Below, piece by piece: positions 12,601-22,994 of a stretch of DNA of 64,000 bases (its first letter is position 1; every line of letters starts with the position of its first letter). Under the pieces are notes generated by a model. It made no database searches. It was not told where the DNA came from and saw only the letters and a program-made list of their open reading frames with translations. Source of the stretch: Brachypterus glaber (taxonomy: Eukaryota > Arthropoda > Insecta > Coleoptera > Kateretidae); assembly GCA_958510825.1 (NCBI GenBank), contig OY294045.1:10901916-10965915 (forward strand). The letters are read 5' to 3'. A program made the position numbers and the translations under genes.

Positions 12601-12784
12601 AAAATACGATTATTTCACAATTTTTTTTTGCTCCAAGTGATTAGAGTATGTGAATTTGCATACATTAATTTTTTGAGATTTTTTTGTAAAAGCTTTCCAA
12701 AAAATTTTGAGGTGAGTACGTTGAAGAAAGTAGGCAAATTAAAGCAGTCGGTCGATCCCCTTAAAAAAAAAAAAACAAGTCATT

Positions 12785-13031
12785 TTGTAGGTTGATAAAC
12801 GTCCCCACGTACCATGCAAGTCCTAGAAGACGGGGCAAAAAAGATAGTTGTACATTATTTGTTGCTGTTAATACAAAAAAAACTTTTTTAATCATTCTCA
12901 ATAAAAACAAAAGTAGAGAGCTTTAAAACAAAAAAGAATCAGTCATATCCATTGAGTAGTTTTCGAAATATTTGTATTTAAAAAATGTCAAATTTTTAAG
13001 TGTCCCGAATTTAAAGTCTGGCAGTATTTGT
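12785..13031 (-). repeat. Half copy of the palindrome at 49446-50470
   Basis: The stretch matches the right arm of the 49446-50470 element in order: CATGCAAGTCCTAGAAGA, ATAGTTGTACATTATTTG, AAACAAAAGTAGAGA, TTTTCGAAATATTTG and the GGCAGT terminus. Only one arm is present, so no hairpin forms here. Confidence 0.65.
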
Positions 13032-13486
13032 ATTTTTCGAATGTAAATAAACATACCTACAAAATTTCACAATGATATCTTTTTTCTTTCTATATAAAAA
13101 AAAAGTTAAAAAAATATTTTTTCTACTGCTTTAGAATGTAAGCAAATACAAACACTTTTCAAACACAGAATGAATCCATTGTAGCTCTAGATACGGTATG
13201 AACATTTCGTATCAAGTGTTAGAATGTAGTGCCATCTATTGTTTATAAAAGTAAAGAAAACTGTAGCAAAACTATATATATTTTACCATGAAATATTGAA
13301 TAATTTAATGCAATTTAAAGTTTTGCGTTAAAATTACATAAAGTTTATTAGTTTTTCTTAATATTTGACCAGTTTTTTATCAATTTAGTTCAAAAAATTA
13401 AAACTGCTACATCTATTGTTAAATATTTAAACCTGATATATGTCACAACAATCAGACATAACCTTCAATTTTTGCATTATAATGCA

Positions 13487-13538
13487 TTTTAGCCCATATT
13501 TACAAATTCTGATTATAATTTGTAAATATGGGCTAAAA
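13487..13538. repeat. Perfect 21-bp-arm hairpin
   Basis: TTTTAGCCCATATTTACAA (plus AT) at 13487-13507 is exactly inverse-repeated at 13518-13538 with a 10-base loop. No terminator-like context applies in a eukaryotic window. It may be the tip of a decayed fold-back element. Confidence 0.75.
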
Positions 13539-13730
13539 TTAAATAAAAATCTTTTTTAAGTACTGGTTTGAAAAAATTATTAACTAACATTAATTGCTTT
13601 ATTTAAAAATATGTGTTTTGTTGCATTTACAAGGTCGAGTTACAAAAAAAAAATTTTTAATCTTGTCCGAAGTTTAAAGCCATACAGTATTTCATATTTG
13701 CAGTCGAAGAAAAAGTATAGTCTACAACAC

Positions 13731-13829
13731 GTATGGAATAGTCATTCCGCGCTCGCGGGACCGTCATACTCGCCTGCCGGCTCGTATGACAAACTTTCCG
13801 CTCGCGCGGAATATTGCCTATTCCATACT
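13731..13829. repeat. Nested GC-rich hairpin
   Basis: TATGGAATAGTCATTCCGCG is mirrored by CGCGGAATATTGCCTATTCC about 70 bp downstream. A second, inner stem surrounds TCATACTCGCCTGCCGG. The GC content is far above that of the surroundings. It resembles a short MITE; there is no coding evidence. Confidence 0.6.
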
Positions 13830-14039
13830 AGTTATAGAATATACTATTTTTTTAAGGTAGAAAGACTCGTTAAATACTACTATACTTGTTTCTCTGTGCG
13901 GGAATAAATTTATTGTATTAATAGAATTATATATCCAAGTTTCCATTAACTTCTGCTCTCACCATATCCAAATAATCTAAACCAGAAAAGCATACGTAGA
14001 AATTTAATTAATTTAAACTAGGTAATTATCTTGTTGCAG

Positions 14040-14098
14040 CTCGAGGCTTCGATATGCGCGTCCGGTGTGGCATATTCGCCTACATCGTGTGGACAGTT
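14040..14098 (+). pseudogene. Decayed partial duplicate of the Fife PDZ exon
   Basis: The sequence matches the start of the functional exon at 20110 codon by codon: an R-G-F-x-M-R-V start and then IFAYIVWTV. Eight codons around VGGKTAPDG are lost, and homology ends after the first 20 codons or so, where an in-frame TAA follows within four codons. The homology continues upstream into the intron: 13905-14039 matches 17345-17420 and 20060-20109, including the acceptor GTAATTAT.TTGTTGCAG. The copy therefore arose by genomic duplication, not by retroposition. It cannot encode a PDZ fold. It might still be seen by the spliceosome because the acceptor is intact. Confidence 0.85.
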
Positions 14099-14267
14099 TA
14101 TAATAATCAGTAATCGGAATAAACTCAGTTATGACTCATCAACGTTGAAAATAAACACAAAAACATAGGCTTACGGAATAATTTTGCCGAATTATGAGGG
14201 AAATTTTTATAAAAATTACCAAATCGAAACATTTGTTACACACAACAGTATTGACCATACATATTAA

Positions 14268-14301
14268 CTATAAATATGTATATATATATATATATATATA
14301 T
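14268..14301. repeat. TA microsatellite
   Basis: An AT-rich stretch ending in an uninterrupted TA dinucleotide run of about 20 bp. Nothing else is recognised between the pseudo-exon and the satellite apart from one GC-richer patch (14468-14515). Confidence 0.8.
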
Positions 14302-14689
14302 CGGTGTTTTTCGAAGAAAAAACCGATATTCTATTTTTATCTTTTAAGAATACGAAAGTTTTTAATTTTTATTTATCGATAACTTTTTTTTCCCACCTAA
14401 CTCGTTTAAATGGAATCATTAAAAAAAATTAAGATAAAAAAAAATAAAAATGTAAATATCTAAAACCTCGCGTCAACGCTAGAATCGACGCGGCGCATAT
14501 GCGAGCACTGGAAATAATAATAGAAAATTATAGGTAAAAGGAGGTAAATGGCGAACGCCTAAGCTTTTTAGATTTTTAGATTTATTATTGGTTATCTTTT
14601 CATGGTAATAAGTAACTCAAGAAACTTTAAAATGAACAAATCTTTATTCCTAAAAAATATTTAAATTTAAAACTATTTTTTCAACAAAC

Positions 14690-17160
14690 TATGGTCTTTT
14701 TTTTTTCAAGCAAGATAGTAAATTAAAAATCACACAGTAAATATTTTTACAACAGGTTTGAATAGTATATGTTTGTGNNNNNNNNNNNNNNNNNNNNNNN
14801 NNNNNNNNNNNNNNNNNNNNNNNNNNNNNNNNNNNNNNNNNNNNNNNNNNNNNNNNNNNNNNNNNNNNNNNNNNNNNNNNNNNNNNNNNNNNNNNNNNNN
14901 NNNNNNNNNNNNNNNNNNNNNNNNNNNNNNNNNNNNNNNNNNNNNNNNNNNNNNNNNNNNNNNNNNNNNNNNNNNNNAATCGCACAGTAAATATTTTTAC
15001 AACAGGTTTGAATAGTATATGTTTGTGTATAGAATATAGTTACGTCTTATAAAATAAACTACGCAGTATATTCGCACATCCAATATTCGAATCTGTTTTG
15101 AAAATATTTACTGAGCGATTTTTAATTTACTATCTTGGTTGAAGAAACAGACCATAAGAGGTATTATGGTCTGTTTCATCAAGCAAGATAGTAAATTAAA
15201 AATCGCACAGTAAATATTTTTACAGCAGGTTTGAATAGTATATGTTTGTGTATAGAATATAGTTACGTCTTATAAAATAAACTACGCAGTATATTCGCAC
15301 ATCCAATATTCGAATCTGTTTTGAAAATATTCACTGTGCGATTTTTAATTTACTATATTGGTTGAAGAAACAGACCATAAGAGGTATTATGGTCTGTTTC
15401 ATCAAGCAAGATAGTAAATTAATAATCGCACTCTAAATATTTTTACAACAGGTTTGAATAGTATATGTTTGTGTATAGAATATAGTTACGTCTTATAAAA
15501 TAAACTACGCAGTATATTCGCACATCCAATATTCGAATCTGTTTTGAAAATATTTACTGAGCGATTTTTAATTTACTATCTTGGTTGAAGAAACAGACCA
15601 TAAGAGGTATTATGGTCTGTTTCATCAAGCAAGATAGTAAATTAAAAATCGCACAGTAAATATTTTTACAGCAGGTTTGAATAGTATATGTTTGTGTATA
15701 GAATATAGTTACGTCTTATAAAATAAACTACGCAGTATATTCGCACATCCAATATTCGAATCTGTTTTGAAAATATTCACTGTGCGATTTTTAATTTACT
15801 ATCTTGGTTGAAGAAACAGACCATAAGAGGTATTATGGTCTGTTTCATCAAGCAAGATAGTAAATTAAAAATCGCACTCTAAATATTTTTACAACAGGTT
15901 TGAATAGTATATGTTTGTGTATAGAATATAGTTACGTCTTATAAAATAAACTACGCAGTATATTCGCACATCCAATATTCGAATCTGTTTTGAAAATATT
16001 CACTGTGCGATTTTTAATTTATTATCTTGGTTGAAGAAACAGACCATAAGAGGTATTATGGTCTGTTTCATCAAGCAAGATAGTAAATTAAAAATCGCAC
16101 TCTAAATATTTTTACAACAGGTTTGAATAGTATATGTTTGTGTATAGAATATAGTTACGTCTTATAAAATAAACTACGCAGTATATTCGCACATCCAATA
16201 TTCGAATCTGTTTTAAAAATATTCACTGAGCGATTTTTAATTTACTATCTTGGTTGAAGAAACAGACCATAAGAGGTATTATGGTCTGTTTCATCAAGCA
16301 AGATAGTAAATTAAAAATCGCACAGTAAATATTTTTACAGCAGGTTTGAATAGTATATGTTTGTGTATAGAATATAGTTATGTTTTATAAAATAAACTAC
16401 GCAGTATATTCGCACATCCAATATTCGAATCTGTTTTGAAAATATTCACTGTGCGATTTTTAATTTACTATCTTGGTTGAAGAAACAGACCATAAGAGGT
16501 ATTATGGTCTGTTTCATCAAGCAAGATAGTAAATTAAAAATCGCACAGTAAATATTTTTACAACAGGTCTGAATAGTATATGTTTGTGTATAGAATATAG
16601 TTACGTCTTATAAAATAAACTACGCAGTATATTCGCACATCCAATATTCGAATCTGTTTTGAAAATATTCACTGTGCGATTTTTAATTTACTATCTTGGT
16701 TGAAGAAACAGACCATAAGAGGTATTATGGTCTGTTTCATCAAGTAAGATAGTAAATTAAAAATCGCACACTAAATATTTTTACAACAGGTTTGAATAGT
16801 ATATGTTTGTGTATAGAATATAGTTACGTCTTATAAAATAAACTACGCAGTATATTCGCACATCCAATATTCGAATCTGTTTTGAAAATATTCACTGTGC
16901 GATTTTTAATTTACTATCTTGGTTGAAGAAACAGACCATAAGAGGTATTATGGTCTGTTTCATCAAGCAAGATAGTAAATTAAAAATCGCACAGTAAATA
17001 TTTTTACAACAGGTCTGAATAGTATATGTTTGTGTATAGAATATAGTTATGTTTTATAAAATAAACTACGCAGTATATTCGCACATCCAATATTCGAATC
17101 TGTTTTGAAAATATTCACTGTGCGATTTCATTTACTATCTTGCTTGATGAAAAAGACCAT
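14690..17160. repeat. 223-bp satellite array built from tandem copies of a MITE
   Basis: Successive copies of AAGCAAGATAGTAAATTA begin at 15181, 15404, 15627, 15850, 16073, 16296, 16519, 16742 and 16965, a constant period of 223 bp. At least one more copy lies on each side of the gap. Each unit has inverted ends (GATAGTAAATTAAAAATCGC against GCGATTTTTAATTTACTATC). Units are joined by a linker containing AACAGACCATAA...TTATGGTCTGTT. The array's outer edges (CTATGGTCT at 14690, AGACCATAG at 17156) match the ends of the solo copy at 47692-47912, so the repeat unit is a whole MITE. Units differ by only a few substitutions, which implies recent amplification or homogenisation. Confidence 0.92.
14778..14977. 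other. Assembly gap of 200 N inside the satellite
   Basis: Exactly 200 Ns interrupt the array. The flanking copies are out of register by about 25 bp relative to the 223-bp period, so the gap size is a placeholder and the true array length is unknown. Confidence 0.95.
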
Positions 17161-17426
17161 AGTTCGTTGAATATTTTTACAATTAAAAAAACCACTTCAA
17201 ATGGGTCGCATTACCCGCAGGCTGGGGCTTGGCGCAAGTAGTATTAAAAGCAGAGATTTATATGGCCATCATTACTCCAGAAGCCACCATTTACCCTCTA
17301 TCCTCTAACAATAAATAACAAAATACGTAAAAAGTGTTTTACACAAGAATAAATACTGCCAATTAATGGAATTATACAAGTATATCCAAGTTTCCTTTAA
17401 TTTCTGCTCTCCTCGCGTCTAAATAA
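17161..17426 (+). other. Intron DNA with the upstream part of the duplicated segment
   Basis: The part from about 17345 to 17420 (TATATCCAAGTTTCC and TTCTGCTCTC) matches 13920-13965 upstream of the pseudo-exon. It is ancestral intron sequence lying before the functional PDZ exon. It has been separated from that exon by the two large palindromes. No coding region is seen. Confidence 0.7.
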
Positions 17427-18986
17427 CACTGGTCGACAAATCTGAAGATTTCTCTAACTGAGATTCCAGAAATAGGTTTATACTAATTTTGGGTCGCTGA
17501 ATCCAAATCCGAAGGCCGTTTGTCTCCACCACCCTCAGATTTTTTTATATCATAAAAAAAGTTAAAATTAGGAAAATCGATTTTGTGTAATTACAAGAAA
17601 ATGCTTTGACTTATCACATTAAAATTTAGTACGGTTAATAGTAGTAATATAAGTCATTTATTTCCCTACTTACCCAAAAATACAATTGTGTGTATGTCAG
17701 AGGCGTGCGTTCTAAAGTGTTTCTGTAATATATTTCTCCAACAAAATTTATGTTAAAGAATTTTACAATTTCGATAAAAAATTATTATTTATTGATTAAT
17801 TTTACGTAAAAAACATATTGGACCTTTTGATCAAAGGTCAATAGTTTTCGAGAAAAATAGGTTTAAAAATATCTCTGCAAGTTCCACTAAGAAATAATCT
17901 GCTGCCAACATTTCTCCTATAGGTCTAAGTTTATTAAATTAAAAATAAATATAAATAAATAAATTTAAAAAAATTAATTTTTTTTTTCCGAAAAAAGTCT
18001 CTTTTTTCGTTTTAACGAAAAATAAATTGAAAAAAAAAAATAAAAAAAAGTTTTAACCCCATTTTACCCCCTTACCCCACCCCGATTTTTATGAAAAAAA
18101 AAATATCCTAGCCACACAAAAAAAAGTAAATAGTTTTTTTTGTATTTTGAGGCGCTGGATCCGAATTTGAGGTAAAAATTGCACATCACCTGGAAAACTA
18201 TTTGGTTAAGGTGCTATTTTGACTTCAAATTCGGATTCAGCGCCTCAAAATACATAGGAAAAAAACTATTGACCTTTTTTTGTGTGGTTAGGATATATTT
18301 TTTTTTTTTGATAAAAATCGGGTTGGGGTAAGGGGGTAAAATGGGGTTAAAACTTTTTTTAAATTTTTTTTTCAATTTATTTTTCGTTAAAATGAAAAAA
18401 GAGACTTTTTTCGGTAAAAAAAAAATTTAATTTTTTTAAATTTATTTATCTATTTTTATTTTTATTTTAATAAACTTAGACCTATAGGAGAAAGTATTAT
18501 CTTGTTGGCAGCAGTTTATTTCTTAGTGGAACTTGCAGAGATATGTTTAAACCTATTTTTCTCGAAAACTATTTACCTTTGATCAAAAGGTCCAATATGT
18601 TTTTTACGTAAAATTAATCAATAAATAATAAATTTTTATCGAAATTGTAAAATTCTTAAACATAAATTTTATTGGAGAAATATATTACAGAAACACTTTA
18701 GAACGCACGCCTCTGACATACACACAATTGTATTTTTGGGTAAGTAGGGGAATAAATAACTTATATTACCACTATTAACCGTACTAAATTTTAATGTGAT
18801 AAGTCAAAGCATTTTCTTGTAATTACACAAAATCGATTTTCCTAATTTTAACTTTTTTTATGATATAAAAAAATCTGAGGGTGATGGAGACAAACGGCCT
18901 TCGGATTTGGATTCAGCGATCCAAAATTAGTATAAACCTATGTCTGGAATCTCAGTTAGAGAAATCTTCAGATTTGTCGACCAGTG
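17427..18986. mobile_element. Giant snap-back element (1.56 kb), Harbinger-like target site
   Basis: The termini are CACTGGTCGACAAATCTGAA and its inverse, flanked by TAA (17424-17426 and 18987-18989). The paralogous intron near 13972 gives the uninterrupted site. Almost the whole element is palindromic: the two arms of about 740 bp match closely around a small centre near 18180-18220. No transposase is present. The motif GGTCGCTGAATCCAAATCCG lies about 65 bp from each end and recurs in other palindromes of the window. A 3-bp TAA duplication and CACTGG-type ends are compatible with the PIF/Harbinger group; this is an inference. Confidence 0.85.
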
Positions 18987-19023
18987 TAATCTAAACTAGA
19001 ATAGTATACCTACAATGTAGATC

Positions 19024-20047
19024 TAGTCCAGTCAAATAATGAGAAATTCCTATGTTAAATTGCAATAAATGTACACGGGCTGATATTTTAAAGCGTAGTA
19101 GTGGATAGTAACAGAACACTCAGGACTGTTGGTTTTTCACCGGGTGGTTTGCGTAAGGGATGTCTGCTATCTTAAATTTTAGGGGTGAATGCGGTTATCT
19201 TGCTAAATATGCATCTTAGGATAAAAATGCATGTAACCAATTAAGGAGAAAATTTCCAAAAATTTTTGTTTAAAACATTTTTTTAATATATTAATAACAA
19301 TCGAGTTATAAATATTCAAAAATAGCCATGTTGGGGGTGAAATTGTTTTTTTCGATTTTTCAGCCAAATTATTCATCGGAGGATCAAACTGGTTAGGAGC
19401 AAACTTGTAGCTCTTGAAATTCTCTATAAGTTTTATATATTATGCATTTTCATAAGTATTTTGTTACGGTTACAGTGGGCGCTGAAAGTCGAGTTGCGCC
19501 CTTTTCAACTAGGGTCACTTCATCTGAGTTTACTTTGTTCTTCTGAACTTGGTCTGTTTTTGCTCTGGTTTTCGTTTTTTCTTTCTAAGGCCAAAAAGCG
19601 AAAACTAACGACAAAGAACGAAAGAACAAAGTAAGACTAAGATGAAGTGTCCCTATTTGTAACCGCACCAAAGTACCTATGAAAATTTATAATGTATGAA
19701 ACTTATAGAGAATTTCAAGAGCTACAAGTTTGCTCACAACCAGTTTTATCGTCCGATAAATAATTTGGCTGAAAAAATCGAAAAAAACAATTTCACCTCC
19801 AACATGGCTATTTTTGAATTAAATCGATTGTTATTAATATATTAAAAAAATGATCCAAACAAAAATTTTTGGAAGTTTATTCCTTATTAAAATTGATTTT
19901 TACCGTAAAATTCAAGATTATGGACACCCCTTACGCAAATGACCCGGTGAAAAACTAACAGGAGTATTCTGTTACCATCCACTACTACCCTTTAAAATAT
20001 CAGCCCGTGTACATTTATTGCAGTTTACATTTATTATTTGACTGGAC
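19024..20047. mobile_element. Large palindromic element (1.02 kb) just upstream of the PDZ exon
   Basis: TAGTCCAGTCAAATAATGA at the left and its inverse at the right bound two arms of about 450 bp: CAATAAATGTACACGGGCTG, a CACCGGGT block and GGCTATTTTTGAAT are all mirrored. A short centre near 19500-19640 contains GTTCTTTCGTT-like repeats. The TA at each border is the likely target duplication. It ends only about 60 bp before the exon acceptor. No ORF is seen. Confidence 0.8.
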
Positions 20048-20109
20048 TAATCCTACATAACTAGAAATTTAATTAATTTAATTTTAACCAGGTAATTATG
20101 TTGTTGCAG

Positions 20110-20439
20110 CTCGAGGCTTTGGTATGCGCGTCGTAGGTGGTAAGACCGCTCCTGACGGCCGCCTATTCGCCTACATAGTGTGGACAGTTCCTGGGGGCCC
20201 TGCCGAAAAGGGCGGCCTTCAACAGGGTGACAAGGTCCTGGAGTGGGGCGGCGTGTCCTTGATCGACCGCTCCTTCGAGGAGGTTTGCTCCATCATGGAC
20301 CGAACCGGAGACATGGTGGAGCTCTTGGTGGAGCATGCCACGGATTTGAGAATGTGTGATTTTTTGGATGACCCCACGCCGCCGAATTGTATAAGCAGGA
20401 AGCCTTCCGATGCTGGGATTAATACGGCACTTTATGTTG
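20110..20439 (+). CDS. Fife: Fife (Piccolo/RIM-related) exon encoding the PDZ domain
   Basis: An internal coding exon. The acceptor is TTGTTGCAG ending at 20109 and the donor is GTGAGT at 20440. The exon enters with two bases of a codon and leaves with one. The product reads RGFGMRVVGGKTAPDGRLFA, continuing through YIVW, VPGGPAEKGGLQQGDKVLEW, SFEEVCSIMDRTGD and VELLVEHA. That is the full order of a PDZ fold (carboxylate-binding loop, GGPAEKGGL, GDKVLEWGG, helix with EEV). The residues resemble Piccolo and insect Fife more than RIM itself. Fife is an insect presynaptic active-zone scaffold that organises calcium channels and vesicle docking. The C-terminal part (CDFLDDPTPPNCISRKPSDA) is linker. 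Codon use and GC content stand far above the surrounding DNA. Family assignment is firm; Fife rather than another Piccolo/RIM relative is likely. Confidence 0.85.
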
Positions 20440-20459
20440 GTGAGTATATTGAGGCTTGT

Positions 20460-20945
20460 AGCCAACCAGAACTGCTTAAAATCCTACGAATTGTTTTCCA
20501 AATAGAAACTCAAAGTAAACGCCAATAAAACAAAAGGCATCTTAATCTCTAGCCCCTACCCAACCCATTCAGATAGATGACCAAGACATTAACTGGGAAA
20601 AACATGTTAAATATCTAGGCATTATCATATGCAAAAACCTTACGTGGAATCAGCACGTGAAAAAACACCCTCCAAACAGCCAACTGCCGCCTCACCAAAC
20701 TCTACCCTTTAATAGGTAGAAAAAGCCCCCTATCCAATTAAAACAAACTCCAACTCTACAACCAAACCCTAAAGCCATTACTCCTCTACGGAGCTGTAGC
20801 CTGGAATAAAATCACCCGTAACAAAACGCTTTCAGCCTAACTTCAGGCCTTCCAAAACAAGGTACTCAGAATATGCCTCGATGTCCCCTGGTTAATTTGG
20901 AACACCCAAATTCACAGAGATCTCGACATGCACCTCCTTTTATGA
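20460..20945 (+). pseudogene. Jockey-type LINE reverse transcriptase fragment, decayed
   Basis: Read across frames, the stretch gives typical jockey-clade RT C-terminal blocks: KLKVNANKTKGILIS, then VKYLGIIICKNLTWNQHVKK, then LKPLLLYGAVAW, then FQNKVLRICLDVPW and NTQIHRDLDM. Several frameshifts and stops break it. It begins about 20 bp after the PDZ exon's splice donor, so a retrotransposon fragment sits almost directly on the exon edge. Both ends of the element are missing. It cannot encode an active enzyme. Confidence 0.8.
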
Positions 20946-21205
20946 ATCCCGGAGCCGGGAAGCTATTTACTACATTTTTATGAACTCTTTGGTTGAATTT
21001 AGTATCTAAAATAGAGGAAAATGCATAATGCAGGAAATCTAGAGTAATATCGGTTATTTTTGTATAGAGCAAGCAATCGCAGGATCTCATTATCGGTAAT
21101 GACGTTCTGGAGAAGACGATTTGATTCGATTTGAGCCTTAATAATATTATTACGGCAGACAATATTGTTGTTTCAAGACACTGTTTAACTTTCATTACTT
21201 TACTT

Positions 21206-21933
21206 CAGGGGCGGATTGGTACTGAGGACATTTCTTGAGCTCTTTTCCACAAAGGACTTCTTGTGCCTTTTTCGGCAAGAGCCAGTGTTGCACACTTATT
21301 TTTTATGTGGCTGGTTCACTGCGTTATATTTATTTAGTTATTTATTTTATTTAGCGTATGGCATTATTGCCGGGGAGACCTCTCAATGTGGTTTGTTTTG
21401 GAGCCTGTGCATATTTTACCCTGTTTTAGGCAGTTGCGATGCCTACTAACCCAGGGGACGGAAGCTTTACGTACCCTATGAGGCACCTGATTACGGTAAA
21501 ATTTTATTTGAAAAATTTGATCTTTGACCAAGGATTGAACTTCGGTGCCTTAGTCGCAAGACAAAAGGTCTACATGACTGATCTAACACTGCGCTATAAA
21601 AACTATAGAAATTAAACTTGTATGTATACTTAGATATTCTTAAGTTTCAAACCCAACTTAAAAGAACATTTCTTTAAGAACTTTTTTTCCAAATATAAAA
21701 TTTATAATATTTAATTTTACTTTTTTACTTTTTCTTGTATTGTCTTTTTTTTTTTGTTTTTTAAGACACTTTTTAGGGAGTATTGATGTGAGGTATGTCC
21801 ATCGCTACGGTACCTATTCTTCTCTAACTTAGATAGTAGTAAAGTCTCTAAGTGTCCAGCTTTTTCTTATTTTTTAGCCTTTTTTAAGGGCAGGCATTTA
21901 TGACTGAAGCCCAACCTTGCCGGTCCGCCCCTG
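21206..21933. mobile_element. hAT-type non-autonomous transposon
   Basis: The ends CAGGGGCGGATTGG and CCGGTCCGCCCCTG are inverse copies. They are flanked by an 8-bp near-duplication (CTTTACTT at 21198, CTTCACTT at 21934). Eight bases and CAGGGGCGG-type ends are hAT features. The 728-bp interior has no recognisable transposase; the 77-codon ORF at 21216 is not similar to anything I recognise. Confidence 0.8.
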
Positions 21934-22099
21934 CTTCACTTTAATCATAATATCCTAAGTTCAAACTTTCAGCAGATACGTCAATATTATTTTTATACAT
22001 TAATCGGTATTTAGGTTAAAATCTATCATAGACTGTCTATAGAATATTTGCTTTGATATTACGTATTATGTTATATCAAAATATTTATAATCTAAATGG

Positions 22100-22760
22100 A
22101 TAGGTATAACTGAACCCGTAAGAACTGAATGCGTAAAATTTCTAGGTGTATATATTGACACCAAACTAATATGGAGCAATCATGGCGAGGCAGCAGCTTC
22201 TAAATTAACCTCTAACCTCTACCTGTTACGTATACTTTCGAAAAACCTTTCAACAGGAATCTTGAGAACGGCGTACTTCGCGCTTATACAGTCCATAATG
22301 ACATATGGTCTTTTAGCCTTTCTATTATTAAAGACCGAATATTTAGGCTACAAAGGCGAGCAATAAGAGTATTGGGTAATTTAAGTTACAGTGAAGATTG
22401 TAAGACTCATTTTATTTTGCTTGAAATTCTGACCCTGCCCTGCCTTTATATCCTAGAAGCTCTTAAGTATTTTAAAACCAATATAAACTCATACAAAACT
22501 CATTCTTTGATACATGGTTTTAACACAAGGAATAAAGCTGCAGTTTGTCCTGATTTTACAAGATTAGTAAAAAATCAGACAGGCATAAATTACTTTGCCC
22601 CTAAATTTTATAATGTTTTACCTGTGGAGGTCAAAGAGCTAAATATAAATTTGTTTAAGGCTAAGATCAAAAAGTATTTGCTTAAAGAGGCTTTCTACAA
22701 TTTTGAAGAATTTTTAACAAATAATTTTAATGATTTTTTTCATATAATTTATTTTTTTTT
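22100..22760 (+). pseudogene. Non-LTR retrotransposon 3' fragment (jockey-like RT C-terminus)
   Basis: Two frames together give an RT C-terminal region. The first part (22106-22315) reads ECVKFLGVYIDTKLIWSNH, then LLRILSKNLSTGILRTAYFA. After a frameshift near 22315 it continues as DRIFRLQRRAIRVLGNL, LEILTLPCLYILEALKY, HGFNTRNKAAVCPDFTRL, NYFAPKFYNVLPVEVKEL and KKYLLKEAFYNFEEFL. The NTRNK and YN.LP motifs are typical of the conserved tail of jockey-like elements. The 3' region is followed by poly-T, a long TA microsatellite (22835-22882) and GAATTGATTTGATTTG near 22990, the sort of short repeat that ends such LINEs. It is 5'-truncated and dead. Confidence 0.85.
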
Positions 22761-22831
22761 TTTTTAATTATTTTTTTTTTTTTTAATTATTTTTTTTATT
22801 TAGTCATATTTATAATTTTATTTATTTATAT

Positions 22832-22834
<3 letters not shown>

Positions 22835-22882
<48 letters not shown>
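22835..22882. repeat. TA microsatellite in LINE 3' region
   Basis: An uninterrupted TA dinucleotide run of nearly 50 bp within the 3' part of the LINE fragment. Confidence 0.9.
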
Positions 22883-22886
<4 letters not shown>

Positions 22887-22994
22887 TGAAATTATGTATT
22901 TGTGTCTCTTATATAATTTCTCTGTATCTATTATATTTTTATTATGTACCAACTTTGACGTGTGTAACTACCAAGATAACACAAAATAAATGAA

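Noticed and set aside
14689..15015. Three ORFs spanning the N stretch
   Set aside because: They exist only because N codons do not count as stops; the flanks are satellite.
14690..17160. CRISPR array (regular spacing)
   Set aside because: Whole 223-bp units are repeated including the 'spacers', the host DNA is eukaryotic, and the unit is a MITE.
20163..20465. Minus-strand 100-codon ORF
   Set aside because: Antisense shadow of the PDZ exon.
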